Source: Rhizophagus irregularis
Taxonomy: Eukaryota; Glomeromycota; Glomeromycetes; Glomerales; Glomeraceae
DNA length: 64,000 bases
Reading direction: 5' to 3'
Assembly (NCBI RefSeq): GCF_026210795.1
Contig: NC_089436.1
Span: 2,976,001 to 3,040,000, forward strand
A model generated the notes under the pieces. The model was not told the DNA's origin, ran no database searches, and saw only the letters and a list, made by a program, of their open reading frames with translations. The stretch's first letter is position 1. The number at the start of each line of letters is the position of its first letter. Shown here one piece after another: positions 1 through 11,106 of this stretch. Made by a program: the position numbers and the translations under genes.

Positions 1-130
1 AATATGAGAGGACATCCCCCCAGAAAAAGTTTTATTTTTACCCCCCAGATCTGCCACATCCGGAACATCTGGAACAAGTCAGGATTCCGTCTATTCATCT
101 GTTGGAAGCAGTAAGACAGCAAACCAGGTA
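1..130 (+). repeat. Left terminal inverted repeat of the Polinton, outer part
   Basis: These bases match the reverse complement of roughly 43090-43219 with a few transitions (for example gtaagac versus gtgagac). Homology runs to the window edge, so the repeat may continue outside. It stops at a TA dinucleotide where the 131-3681 element is inserted. Confidence 0.88.
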
Positions 131-178
131 CTTTACAGAAACCTTCAATTTTCATAAATATGATAAACATATAATTGT

Positions 179-570
179 TAGATAGCAGTCATATTTTCGA
201 TATATAAAAAAAATATTTTAGTACATGTTATATAATTATGAGATGATCAACAGATGTATAAAACATGTTCGTAATTTCCTCGATTTACGCTATTAGATAA
301 TAGTCATATTGTTGATATATAATAAAATTATTTTAATACGTGTTATATAATTATGAGATAATCAACAGATGTATAAAATATGTTCGTAATTAACCTGATT
401 ATGCTATTAGATAACAGTCATATTTTCAATATGTAATAAAAATATTTTAATACACGTTATATAATTATGAGATGATCAACAGATGTATAAAACATGTTCG
501 TAATTTCCTTGATTTATGCTGTTAGATAATAGTCATATTTTTGATATATAATAAAAAAATATTTTAATAT
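179..570 (+). repeat. Tandem repeat, about 117 bp unit, 3.3 copies
   Basis: Units start near 179, 293, 411 and 528, each opening with a gttagataacagtcat-like string and containing atgagatgatcaacagatg. They sit just inside the left end of the TA-flanked element. The sequence after the last unit resembles the element terminus again (ctttgcagaaa near 572), so this may be an internal copy of the end. Confidence 0.7.
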
Positions 571-1859
571 TCTTTGCAGAAAACTCTAGTTTTCGTAAAA
601 TATGTTAGACATAAAAAATGACGAGAATTAATGATATTGGTGAATATTTTTGTAATATGAACAAAACAATTTTACAATATTTTCAAAATATGTTAAAGAT
701 GAACTTGAATTAACAAATATTTTCGTAATATGAATACAATATTTTGAAATGCATTAAAATATGATTGATATTAGCGAAACAGTTATTACAATATTTTGAA
801 ATATATTAAATATAAAATATAAACTTAAATTAATGATATTAGTGAATTCTAAGAATGAATAAAATATAGCTACTATTTCGATTCCCTATATCAAAATTCA
901 TAAAATCTTTGAAATATAATTAACACATGAATAAAATATAGCTACAATATCAATTACATATGGCAAAATTCATATAATCTCTGTAATATAATTTAACATA
1001 TCTTTCTCCTATTTTAACCTGATTAACCACGCACTTTAAGATGATGAATTACTTCTCCTTAATTTGGTTCATTAAGGAGGTTCCTAACATAATGTTAGTG
1101 TTTCATTCACTTATCCGCTGGCGGTCAGACTAAAATATTCCTTACTAACTTTTCATTCTTTCTTACTTTTTACACCAATAATAATATAAAAAATTTTTAA
1201 TACTGAAAAAAATATCGGCAAAAGCCCTATATTTATATTAATTTAGAATCACGTGTATCATGTGATTAACCTGATTAAAGCAATACTAATAATAAATCCG
1301 CAGTTTGGTCTTTTTTTTTAAAACTTTTTTTAACTCTTTTTTTTAACAAAGTTTATTTTATTTTATTTTCTTATTTAAACTTTTAACTATTCTTTTAATT
1401 TTTTCTAACACTTTATCAATGTTATAATATATTTCAATACCATATGGTCACCACTTTGTTATTTTTTACTCTCTATTTCCTATTTTCCTTCTTTCAATCA
1501 TTCCCTCCTCTCTCTTATACATAGTTTTAAAAAAAAAGTGAAAAGTACCCACAAGAGAAAATCAAAAATTCTTTAACATTTTACATTTTGATTTTAGCTT
1601 CCATATTGAATTTCATTCATTTAAATTCACTTTGGTACAATAAATAGTAGGAGGTTGTTTAGTATTAGGCGTAAGTATATTTTGTTGTGTAAAAAATGAT
1701 AAGGAAAAGGAGATAAGAGCAGTTTCTTCGCAGATTCATATTTTTCAAATCTCCAGATATATAATTAATGCAGAGTATCAACAGAAATGATTGGAAGATA
1801 TTCCAATAGTAGCGTAACATATTGTTAAATACCCTTCAAATGCTGAAACTGGAAGCTTT

Positions 1860-2850
1860 TTTTAGGTAATTCTTTCAGCTCCTCCAGTAGAATTTGTCAA
1901 TTTTGTTTTCTTTAATTGTTTTGTTTTTTATCAAATAATTTTTAATGGTTGTTTTCTTAATTCTTAGATGGCTTAGTTCTACGGTATTTAGAATGTGAGT
2001 ACAGTAGGAAGTTTTTTTTTAATTATTTATCTTATAGCAACGAAACATTTCTTAGATAATGGGATCTTCAGATATGTTGATTTTTGGTATGGGTATTCGG
2101 AAGTTTTTAAAAGTTTCAAAACATTTTACTAATGTTACAATTTACTCTCTTTTTTAGCAAGTTTTTAAATCTTTGTGCGCGTTGGAATTGAGTGGGTATT
2201 TCTTTTTTTAGAATTTCTATTTTAACAAATATTTATTAATGTTTTGATTTTTTTCTTTTGTAGCTCTTATTATGGCATGTCTGGCCTCTTTGGATGCTGT
2301 CTCTTTAGATGTGGACTTTTGGTAACTTTTTTATCTTTTTTTTTCTTTTTTGACGAAATGAAACATTTATCAACATCCTTTCATTTTTCCTTCTTTTGTA
2401 GTTGCAGATTTTTAGGGTGTGATTTTATTATTTGTTTATTTTATATTTTTTAATAAACTTTTGCTAAATGTTCATTTGTTTCTTCTTTTTAGGCAACTGA
2501 ACTGGCTGAATTACTTTGGATGTGCAGGACCTCTTTGACGAACTGTCATTTGTAACATTTTGATTTTTTTCTTTTTTAGCAGCTCTTTAGTTTCTTAGCT
2601 CAGGATTTTGGTTAGTCTCAAAATTTTTTATTAAATTTTTTTTATTTTTAGCGAACTTTACTAACAGTTTATTTATTTCTTTTTTTTAAACAGTTGTACA
2701 TACACTTAATTTATTGTAAGAATCTTCAGAATTTTTTTTAAAAAATTTTCTTTATTGAGCATTTTATTAAAATTTCAATTTTATTTATTTCATTTTTAGG
2801 CAATGGAACCTTGGATTTGTAGATTTTGGTAAGTATTGGAAGTTCCTTTG
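1860..2850 (+). other. Series of short exon-like segments with splice-like borders
   Basis: Short, less AT-rich segments recur about every 100-150 bp. Each follows a T-rich tract ending in TAG and several are followed by GTAA or GTTAG, for example near 2262-2324, 2493-2540, 2580-2612 and 2800-2832. They could be exons of a decayed or chimeric gene, or simply part of the tandem structure. No protein family could be recognised. Confidence 0.35.
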
Positions 2851-3681
2851 GTTTTATTTCTTTAACGAATTTTTTACTAATGTTTTGACTTTACTTTTTT
2901 TTTAAATGATCAAGCATCTTGTATTGTATAAATAGAAATAAAATTACTTATTGAAAATTTACATGTCCACAAACAAGCAAATATACTAATAAAAATAACC
3001 TACAGTGTATTGCAAAATATCATACAAGAAATCTAGACTAATTACTACTACTATTTATTATCCTACCCGCAACTTACAGTATTTAACAGTCTGAAGAAAA
3101 TCGCAAAAGAATAAGTGTGACCTCCAAATGAGATGGAAAGGAAGTGACCAGGAGAGTTGCAAAAGGGAGATAAGATGTGAGAATGGCAAACATACAAAAA
3201 AGTACAGTAATAATTTTGTTTCCTTATCATTGAGAGGGTCGTACAGAAAGGCATGATTTGACTTGGAAATTTCCTTGCGAATAAATCACAATGATCCAAA
3301 TCAAGAATGTAACAAAAATTGTGCAGTGAAGGCATTATAATAGTTTTGTTTTTATTATAATTTCAATGTAAAATGTATAATTGTAATATTTTAGTGTATT
3401 TTTAATATATAATAAATTGTATTACTTGCAATATATTATAATGATATTTTTGATATATAATAAAAATATAAATATCACATTTTTTTCATAAATTTTGACA
3501 TATTTTTGATATATAGTAAACATATTTTAAACATATTTTAATCATGTGTTTTTTAACATATGTTCAATATATTGCCGTTATCGAGTTACAACAGAGTTAA
3601 CAGAAATGTATACGCAATATGTCAATCATATTTTAAAAATATTTTTACCATATTTTTCAAAATCAATAGGTTTCTGCAAAG

Positions 3682-3778
3682 TAAGTTAGCAGGTAAGCCC
3701 CTAGAAGGTCTATAGAACCAGTATGACTAACCCCGTCCCACCCCCGTCAGAAAAAATAAGTAATTGAACAATGGGTAT
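3682..3778 (+). repeat. Left terminal inverted repeat of the Polinton, inner part
   Basis: This continues the repeat of 1-130 after the inserted element. It matches the complement of 42996-43092, including ccccgtcccac and the string ending atgggtat. Homology ends at 3778; the Polinton zinc-ribbon gene tail follows directly. Confidence 0.87.
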
Positions 3779-3817
3779 GTATACCAAGACGATTCAGATG
3801 ATGAAGAATACTTAATA

Positions 3818-3913
3818 CTAATCCGTCTTCCTCTTTTTTGCCTCCTTAAGGCATTTATCAATACACTGCTTACACGTGTCATCAGAATCTAAGATTTTCT
3901 GTCCGAGTTTTTT
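3818..3913 (-). pseudogene. C-terminal part of the Polinton zinc-ribbon protein, cut off by the CACTA insertion
   Basis: Read on the minus strand this is an open frame of about 30 codons ending in TAG at 3818-3820. It contains DTCKQCIDKC, a cysteine cluster, followed by a basic tail. Its upstream edge is the terminus of the 24 kb element, and the rest of the gene lies at 28152-28376. The two parts are in the same frame once the insert and one copy of the 3 bp target are removed. The complete protein would be about 107 residues, with an N-terminal CxxC...CxxC ribbon and this C-terminal cysteine pair. Confidence 0.72.
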
Positions 3914-4260
3914 CCCTATAAAAAATATGCATACGGTTTTTACACTGTATACATGTATCTTTGATACGGTTCGTATTTTTATATACTGTATAACAGTATA
4001 ATGTATACTGTTCGCAAAATGTGTTTAGCAAAAAATACAATAAAGTATACGGTAAACATACTGTGTGATACGGTATCTAAATTCATACGTTTGAAACGTA
4101 TACTATTTCTACTGTATATCAGTATTTTGTATACTGTTCGCAAAAAATATTATAAATGAAGGATACGGTATATTTAATCCATACGTATATAATGTATTAT
4201 TCTAAAGACTGTGTATACTATATTAAATTCATACGTTTATAACGTATTTTCTATAGTTGT
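3914..4260 (+). repeat. Left terminal and subterminal repeats of the giant CACTA element
   Basis: Just inside the terminus are repeated short words: gtatactgt, tacggta, gtatactgttcgcaaaa (near 4007 and 4127) and attcatacgtt. The cgcaaaa-containing motif recurs in the right-end array. Subterminal repeats of this kind are the binding sites of accessory proteins in plant CACTA elements; that role here is inference. Confidence 0.65.
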
Positions 4261-4779
4261 ACTGGATATTGTATTTGTTTTTATTGTTTTTATTAACTTT
4301 ACAACTTTATACTAGATACGGCGTTGTCAACCCTACATACGGTAGACCCCACGCCCAACTTAAAAGAATACACTCCAGTAGGTTAGATGTCAGTTATAAA
4401 GTCACACTACGAAAATACCATACAGAAAAAATGAAGGTTATGGAAAATCCTGCTAATATTGCTTACGATCACTCAGTGACACTCACCAAAACGGGTATAT
4501 TATAAAGAATATTCCAAATTGCGATTTGATATCGAACGAACGCCAAATCAAGTGAAACGATAGAATAGACTATCACATAGTATTTTAAATCAGGAAGATT
4601 TTTCGAATCAACTTAAACCCTTCTTGTTACATGGACGCCAATATAAAAATGGTAAAAAATTCAATTCCATAATATTTAAACAGATACAATACGTCACCGA
4701 AAAATATTTTAAAGAAAAAACACGCTCGGAAAGCATGAATATGATCTTTCGTCATATACCACATCGCATTCATTAATAA

Positions 4780-5900
4780 AAATTCGGGACAATTTCCTTA
4801 ATAAATTTTTTTTAAAGTACAAACCCTGATCAGTAAAATTTTCTTATTACTGCTTATTTTTAACGTCCAATTTAAATTACGATCATCAATAAAAATTCGC
4901 GCGAAATTTTCTTAATAGTATTTAATCTTTAAAGCGCAAAATACTGCTTAATTTTAATGTTCAAAGTCCGATCTACATCTACTGCTTAATTTAAGAAAAA
5001 TTCGCGAGAATTTTCCTTAATACCGCTTATTTTTTAAGGTTCAACCGATCTACTGCTTAATTTAAGAAAAATTCGCGAGTATTTTCCTTAATATCGTTGA
5101 ATTTTTATTTTAAGTTCAAACTATAAGAAATCTGTATATGGAAATGATACGTTTTATATATATTTGATATACGTTTTTATAAATTCCGTATTAAAAAAAA
5201 AAAATAAATAAATTCCATATTAAATTCCGTATACGGTAAAAAAACAAAAATAAAAATAAATTCCGTATACGGTAAACTAAAAATCACGATTTCAAGAAAA
5301 ATTCTTGCGAATTTTTCTTGATACTGCTTATTTTTAAAGTTTAAAGACCGATTAGTAAACTAAAATCACGATTTTAAGAAAAATTCTTGCGAATTTTTCT
5401 TGATACCGCTTATTTTAAAGTTTAAATAAATTGAAATCACGATTTCAAGAAAAATTCTTGCGAATTTTTCTTGATACGCTTATTTTTAAAGTTTAAAGAC
5501 TGATTAGTAAACTAAAATCACAATTTTAAGAAAAATTCTTGTGAATTTTTCTTGATACCGCTTATTTTAAAGTTTAAATAAATTGAAATCACGATTTTTT
5601 AAGAAAAATTCTTGCGAATTTTTCTTGATACTGCTTATTTTTAAAGTTTAAATAAATTGAAATCATGATTTTTTAAGAAAAATTCTTGCGAATTTTTCTT
5701 GATACTGCTTATTTTTAAAGTTTAAATAAATTGAAATCACGATTTTTTAAGAAAAATTCTTGCGAATTTTTCTTGATACTTCTTATTTTAAAGTTTAAAG
5801 ACCGATTAGTAAATTTAAATCGCGATCACTAAGAAAAATTCGTGAATTTACTAATCGCGATCACTAAGAAAAATTCGCGAGAATTTCTTATTTATGTAAA
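4780..5900. repeat. Cluster 1 of the AAGAAAAATTC palindrome
   Basis: About a dozen hairpins with arms AAGAAAAATTC and GAATTTTTCTT and a variable core (GCGA, TTGC, GTGA). They are separated by spacers built from actgcttattttaaagtttaaa and gattagtaaactaaaatcacgatt. The unit is about 75-95 bp. The region 4261-4780 to its left holds no recognisable gene. Confidence 0.8.
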
Positions 5901-5981
5901 TTCAAAGAAAAAAAAATTTAAGCAAATATTTCTTATTTATTAGAGAATTAATAATATGAATTTTCAAGGTAAAGGTTTTTA

Positions 5982-8900
5982 TTACCAATTTTCATATTTA
6001 TCTATTATATAATAATATTTTTTTTTTTCAAGGAGTACTTCAAAAAATCTGACATTTCTATCAATACCAATTACTTTCACATATTGTAAAGGACCAAAAC
6101 TATCAAAAAATTTTAAATTCACACTACTATTTTTCTCTAATTTTTTGATTTTTCGAATATATGCAAACATTCGCTGTAAACGGTCGAATATCAAGCACGA
6201 AAAGGTGATAAAATTCAACCACCAAATGTAATTATTAAATATTAAGAACGAACAAATTAATCGTGGATTGGCGTAGATGGATAAATAATTAGCTGAAAAG
6301 GATAAACATTTAGGAAGAGTAATGATCTACATGATGTAATATTTGTTGAATGATTGACAAGGAACCAATAGGATAAATAGAGTCGATCAATTGCGGCTTA
6401 GCAATCTTTAACAATAAGAACGATAAGAAAGAATAATTATAAGCCACAAAAGATAGATTATAAGCAAAACACATAAAGCGAATTAAAAGAACATATAAAA
6501 TAATGTCAGAAAGATTAAAGAACACAAAATAATGTAAAAGATAATATAAAAAGATAGTATAAAGATGGAACGTAAAAGATAATATATTAAAAAGAACATA
6601 TATAAAAAGATAGCATATTAAAAGATAGCATATTAAAAGATAGCGTATTTAAAATATAGATAGTATATTAGAAAGATAGTTCAAAGATAATATGTAAAAA
6701 GAACATAAAAGATAGTATATAGATAGAATAGAAAGTAGCATAAAAATTGTATATATAGAGAGCGGAATTCAAAGTAATATTCCTTAGTTCTCATCCACAG
6801 AACTCAATAAAAATATAAGTTTTATTTTTTAATTATTTGTTAGTAAAGTTTAATGTTAATTAAAGGTAATAGGTTCGCCCTAAACTTTAATTAATGTTTG
6901 CTTAATTAATTTTAATTGAATAAATGGAAATTTTAAGATGAATTAAATATACACTTTTGGAAAGTAATAATTCGTAGCGAGAGCTATCGAAGTTTGAAAT
7001 TAAAGGTAAAAGTGGATATAATTTGGGGAAAATTTAGAGAAGTTAATTTTATTTTATATCGTTCAACATTTTATATTACTAACGCTATTTATGTCGTGAA
7101 CCAAGAATGTTGTTGTATGTTGTTCGTTGATTATGTCGTTTGATAATTAAGTTGTTGATTATTTGTTTGTTCGTTTAATTGTTCGTTCGTTCGTTCACTC
7201 GTTCGTTCGACCATGGGAATGTCCATTCGATGTGGCAACTCTGTAAATTGATGACAGAGGGAATTGGGGGATCTCATCGCTCTTGATTTTGAAATTCATG
7301 AACCATAAAATATTCAATTTGTCCAAAAATTTCTTCTTCTCTCAAATTTAGAGGAGCACGGTAATTTCTTTCTTGTAAGTCAACAGTTAAATTAATCTAT
7401 ATAATAAAATTATCTTATTAATATTTTGAATTTTGAATATATAATGAAACAATAATAATAATTAATATATTTATTTCTTACAGCGACGCAAAAATCATTT
7501 CGACTACTATCATTTTCTTTTTTCCACCACTTAGATGATATAATGTTACCATCCTTTGTACGAAGTTTTCCATACTTAGCATAGTTTTCTTTAATGTCCT
7601 ATATAAAAAAAAATTATATATTATTTTTTTTAAAAAAGAATATTCTTATACATATTATTATGTGAGTTATAATATAAAATCACCGTAATTTCGCTAGTAT
7701 TCTTTTGAAATATAGCTGCATAACATTGCTTTAACTTTATGACTTCATTTTTTGTTAATACACAATTAACAAATGGTGAATAAAATTCGTATTCGTGAAC
7801 ATATAATTCATTAGAATATACTCTATGCACCGGCCATGTTTTTTTTTCTTTTTCTTTAAAATTGGAAAAAACTTTTTCATTATATATTGGTAAAAGTTGC
7901 AGATACTTAAATCTTTCTTGCATCAACACATTATTAAACAAATTCACATATGGTAGTTTTCGAGAGCTAACAAGTAGAATTAACATTCCACAAAACCTCT
8001 CCATCGGAAACTGCCAAAATCCACGACAAGGGCTAAAGTCTTCAATCGAATCTATTACATGTAATAAATAATGAAAAGAAATTAAAAATGCCAGTAATCT
8101 TTCTCCTCCAACGCCATATGAACTATTGCACAAAAAAATTCACGCGATCAATTAAAATATCGTTTAAAGAAAAAGGCATATATAAATTTCATAAGAAAAT
8201 TACTTTGCATAATGATTGTAAAATTCTATTAATAAATTTCGAATTAAATCTAGCTCTTCAAATTCTATTAGAGGTTGAATGCATAACTTGACAGCTTCAA
8301 CAAATCTTGACCATCCTAAGAGGTTACTATTATTTTAAGTTAAATAATGTTATCAGCAGACTTTTTATTATTTTATCTGCCAACAATTTGATTTTTTTTA
8401 TTACCTTTGCGGCAATCGCCCTTTTAGTAATGGTAAAGAGAATAAAATGATCCAATTAGCCCACTCTACAGCTTTAAACCCAGCTGAATGTTTAACGATA
8501 TTGCGTGGAGGACGTCCAATATCAGGTGGCATATGAGATCTACTTCGTTCCATGATTTCACCAATTTCAACCCATGTTTTAAAACTTATTGTATATTCAT
8601 TTGAGTTCCATTCATTATTTTTTGGATAGAATTTTCCTATCCAATGTCGAAACATATGGGGTGCAACATTTCGAAAAAAAGGTGCATTATATCTACTGGA
8701 AATGAACGTGGAAAATTTATAGAAGATAACTCAAATAAAATACTCTTTCCTTTAATTCCTAATTTTTTTTATTAAACAAAAAATTTTTAAAATTGAGAAA
8801 ATATATTAATATTAATTACTAAGAATTTATTTTTATTTTAAAATATTGGACCAACCGCAGTCACGTATATAAGTTTCTCTACGATCTCCCTCCAGACGTT

Positions 8901-10410
8901 CTATTTGATTTGTGCTATTCAGTATTTCATCATGTGTTCGAATTGGTAATCGTTTAGGATCAATATTTTGTTGCAATGGATAATACACATGTCTATTCGT
9001 TTCATTTAAAGTCCCTCGAAGATTACAAAATCTGCAACCTGAGTATGAATTATGTCCTGTTAAACATAGAACCTTTGAAAGGGCAGGGATATTGCCGGTC
9101 CAAGCCAGAATGTGAGCACGTAGAGTAAACTGTTCCTCTTTGTTACCATCGTAACAAGAGATTCCATCTGTAAATATTAAAAATATTATTAATAAATATT
9201 ACATTTATTACGTACCATTTATTTAAAATATACCTTGTAAGGATTTTATTTCTTGAATTAATGGATAGAGAAATGAATTAAAATCTTGAGGTTGTTTTGG
9301 CCCCGGGATTATTAAAGTTACCATTAAATTTTCTTTCTTTACTCTTAATTCTTGAGGTAAATTATTATTTAGAAACAGGAACACCCAACAATCATCGGTC
9401 TTTTGACGAAATATTTGGTAGCCGTCGCAAGAAGCAGTAAATGCGATGTCTCTTGGATCAAGAAAATATTCGTCATTTAATAATTCTTGATAAATCTGTC
9501 CATCAAAGATGTCACCTATGTTATTATGAGCAAATTCTCCTTTATTACAAGTATAATTGTGCCTATATAATAGTTCTTTAGATCTTTCAGGGTTTTTAAA
9601 TTGAAGCTTTAAATGCTCAATTATAGAAATAAAAGGTAGATTTTTTCTCGCTTTACCATTACTATAATATCAATCCTCCTTACAAAATTTACATTTTGTT
9701 TCATTTTCTAAAACTCCTACGAATGCACAACATGAATTAACGCACATATCGTATATTTTTGGTTCAATTCCTACTATTGAACCAAGCTTTCTTTACTTTA
9801 TTAAAACTTATTTTATTTCTATTGAAGGCTTTATATATATTATTAAATGCTGCTTCAGAAAAATTAAAATTCGATTTCACATATAAAAGCCTTAATCCTT
9901 CGAACAATTCATTAGAAAAAGTCGTATTATCTAAAAAAAGTTGGTAAATTACTAATTTAAAATATTATTATAATTATTTCGAAATTCACCTTCTTTATCA
10001 TCAGAGGTATCAAACTCTAATTCACTTTGAGAATCATAATGGTTTAAGTCATCGCTTTCATGATAGTAATCATCAATTTCCTCATCCTCATCTTGAAAAC
10101 TGGAGAGAATTTCCATAGAAGCCTCATCATTATGTAAGGTAGTAAGATTTTCTTCCTCTATAAGAATTTCTTCATTGTCAGATATTTCCGATATTTCCAT
10201 AGGAGATGAGCGTTCTTCATATGAGTTTTCTTCTTCATTTTCTTCATTTTCTTCAAAATAATTTTCTTCAGAATGAAGACTTTGGTATGCATTTTCTAGT
10301 TCTTGCTCCTCTTGTTCTTTTTTCATATGACGAATTACTGTTGTTCTATGAATTTCTTTTCCAATACCATTTGTTAAAGCTTTACAGTGAGTACACGTAC
10401 ACAAAGGCAT
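5982..10410 (-). pseudogene. Tnp2-family (CACTA) transposase gene, multi-exon, broken
   Basis: The N-terminal exon (10410 to about 9990) has a CTCTHCKALTNG zinc-like motif and an acidic region. The next exon carries YDMCVNSCCAF, CKFC and FTASCDGYQIF. Later exons carry CLTGHNSYSGCRFCNLRG, SFPVDIMHLFF, a GRPPRNI motif, SLPLLKGRLP and FWQFPMERFCGML, all typical of Tnp2 transposases. The C-terminal exon ends at 5982. Introns have GT-AG borders, for example about 9168-9233. Damage: a frameshift near 9770, a TGA at 9670-9672, and a solo LTR (6175-7276) between a QNQER end and a MFAYIR start that join in frame. The gene lies near the left end of the giant element and is transcribed toward it. Family assignment is firm; exact exon borders are not. 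Confidence 0.85.
6175..7276 (+). mobile_element. Solo LTR (1.1 kb) inside the Tnp2 gene
   Basis: It begins TGTAAACGG and ends GGATCTCA, bordered on both sides by TCGC (6171-6174 and 7277-7280). This is a 4 bp duplication as made by Ty3/Gypsy integrases. It is the inverse-orientation twin of 32943-34056, with about 1.1 kb of near-identical sequence. No internal retroelement sequence is present, so it is a solo LTR left by LTR-LTR recombination. The apparent 71-residue minus-strand frame at 6310-6525 is part of the LTR, not a gene. Confidence 0.88.
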
Positions 10411-10903
10411 ACTAATTAATAAAATATATATGTATTTTGGTCTTTTAATAAAAAAGTTTTGTTGGTACTATTTTCTTCGAATTTCAATCTATATATAATC
10501 AAATAAAACTAGTCCAAACGTCAGACAAATTTTTTTAGTTATATAGTTTTTTTAGTTATATAGATTTATCAAAAAATTTATTATTGATTTAATACAAAAT
10601 ATCTATATAATTATAAACAATCTCACAAAAAAAATTCGTTAATATCAAAAAAATTTTTCACAAATTTATTAGTCGGAAATAATATTGAAAAAATCAATCT
10701 CATAAAAAAAATTCTCATTAAATCGAAAAAAAAATCTCAATAAACAGAAAAAGTTCTCATTAAATCAAAAATTCTCACTAAAAAAAAAATTTTCACACGA
10801 ATTTATTAGTCAGAACAATATCATTGACTAAAAAAAATCTCACAAAAAGCCGTAGGACATAGTTCTATAGTCTTAACCCAAACCAAAAAAAAGAATAAAC
10901 TAT
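10411..10903. other. AT-rich stretch upstream of Tnp2, no gene seen
   Basis: A/T-run-rich DNA with several aaattctcattaaat-like short repeats. It should contain the Tnp2 promoter, but no specific signal can be picked out. Confidence 0.5.
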
Positions 10904-11103
10904 CCCTATAAAAAATTTTTATCCGAATATTTCCATTATTTCTTCGTGTCTTCCGTAAAAATTCTGTGAAAATGATACATTCACGGATATCCGTGTTAGC
11001 GAGATGAAAATTTCCATGATTTAAGGCTATAAATTCCATTAAAATGATGCATTCACGGAAAAAAATATGGAAAGATAAAACACGGATCAGATTTTTTACA
11101 GGG
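10904..11103. mobile_element. CMC-type MITE, 200 bp
   Basis: The left end is CCCTATAAAAAATTTTTATC and the complement of the right end is CCCTGTAAAAAATCTGATCC. TAT flanks both sides (10901-10903, 11104-11106). The outer bases are the same as those of the 24 kb element and of the MITE at 32090-32478. The interior is partly palindromic (two copies of a cattcacgga string). It is too short to encode anything. Confidence 0.75.
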
Positions 11104-11106
11104 TAT

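Larger units (their letters stand above)
131..3681. mobile_element. Non-autonomous TA-flanked DNA transposon inserted in the Polinton terminal repeat
   Basis: The left Polinton repeat is continuous with its right copy except for these 3551 bp. The insert begins CTTTACAGAAACCT and ends with the complement of CTTTGCAGAAACCT. It is bordered by TA at 129-130 and 3682-3683, where the intact right copy has one TA. A TA duplication with short inverted ends is typical of Tc1/mariner-like elements, but no transposase is visible, so the superfamily is an inference. The interior is very AT-rich. It has tandem ~117 bp repeats at the left and exon-like fragments near 1860-2850; the other stretches show nothing recognisable. 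Confidence 0.82.

Noticed and set aside
4257-4505. 82-residue frame near the left end of the giant element
   Set aside because: No motif, starts in subterminal repeat DNA, composition like the surroundings.
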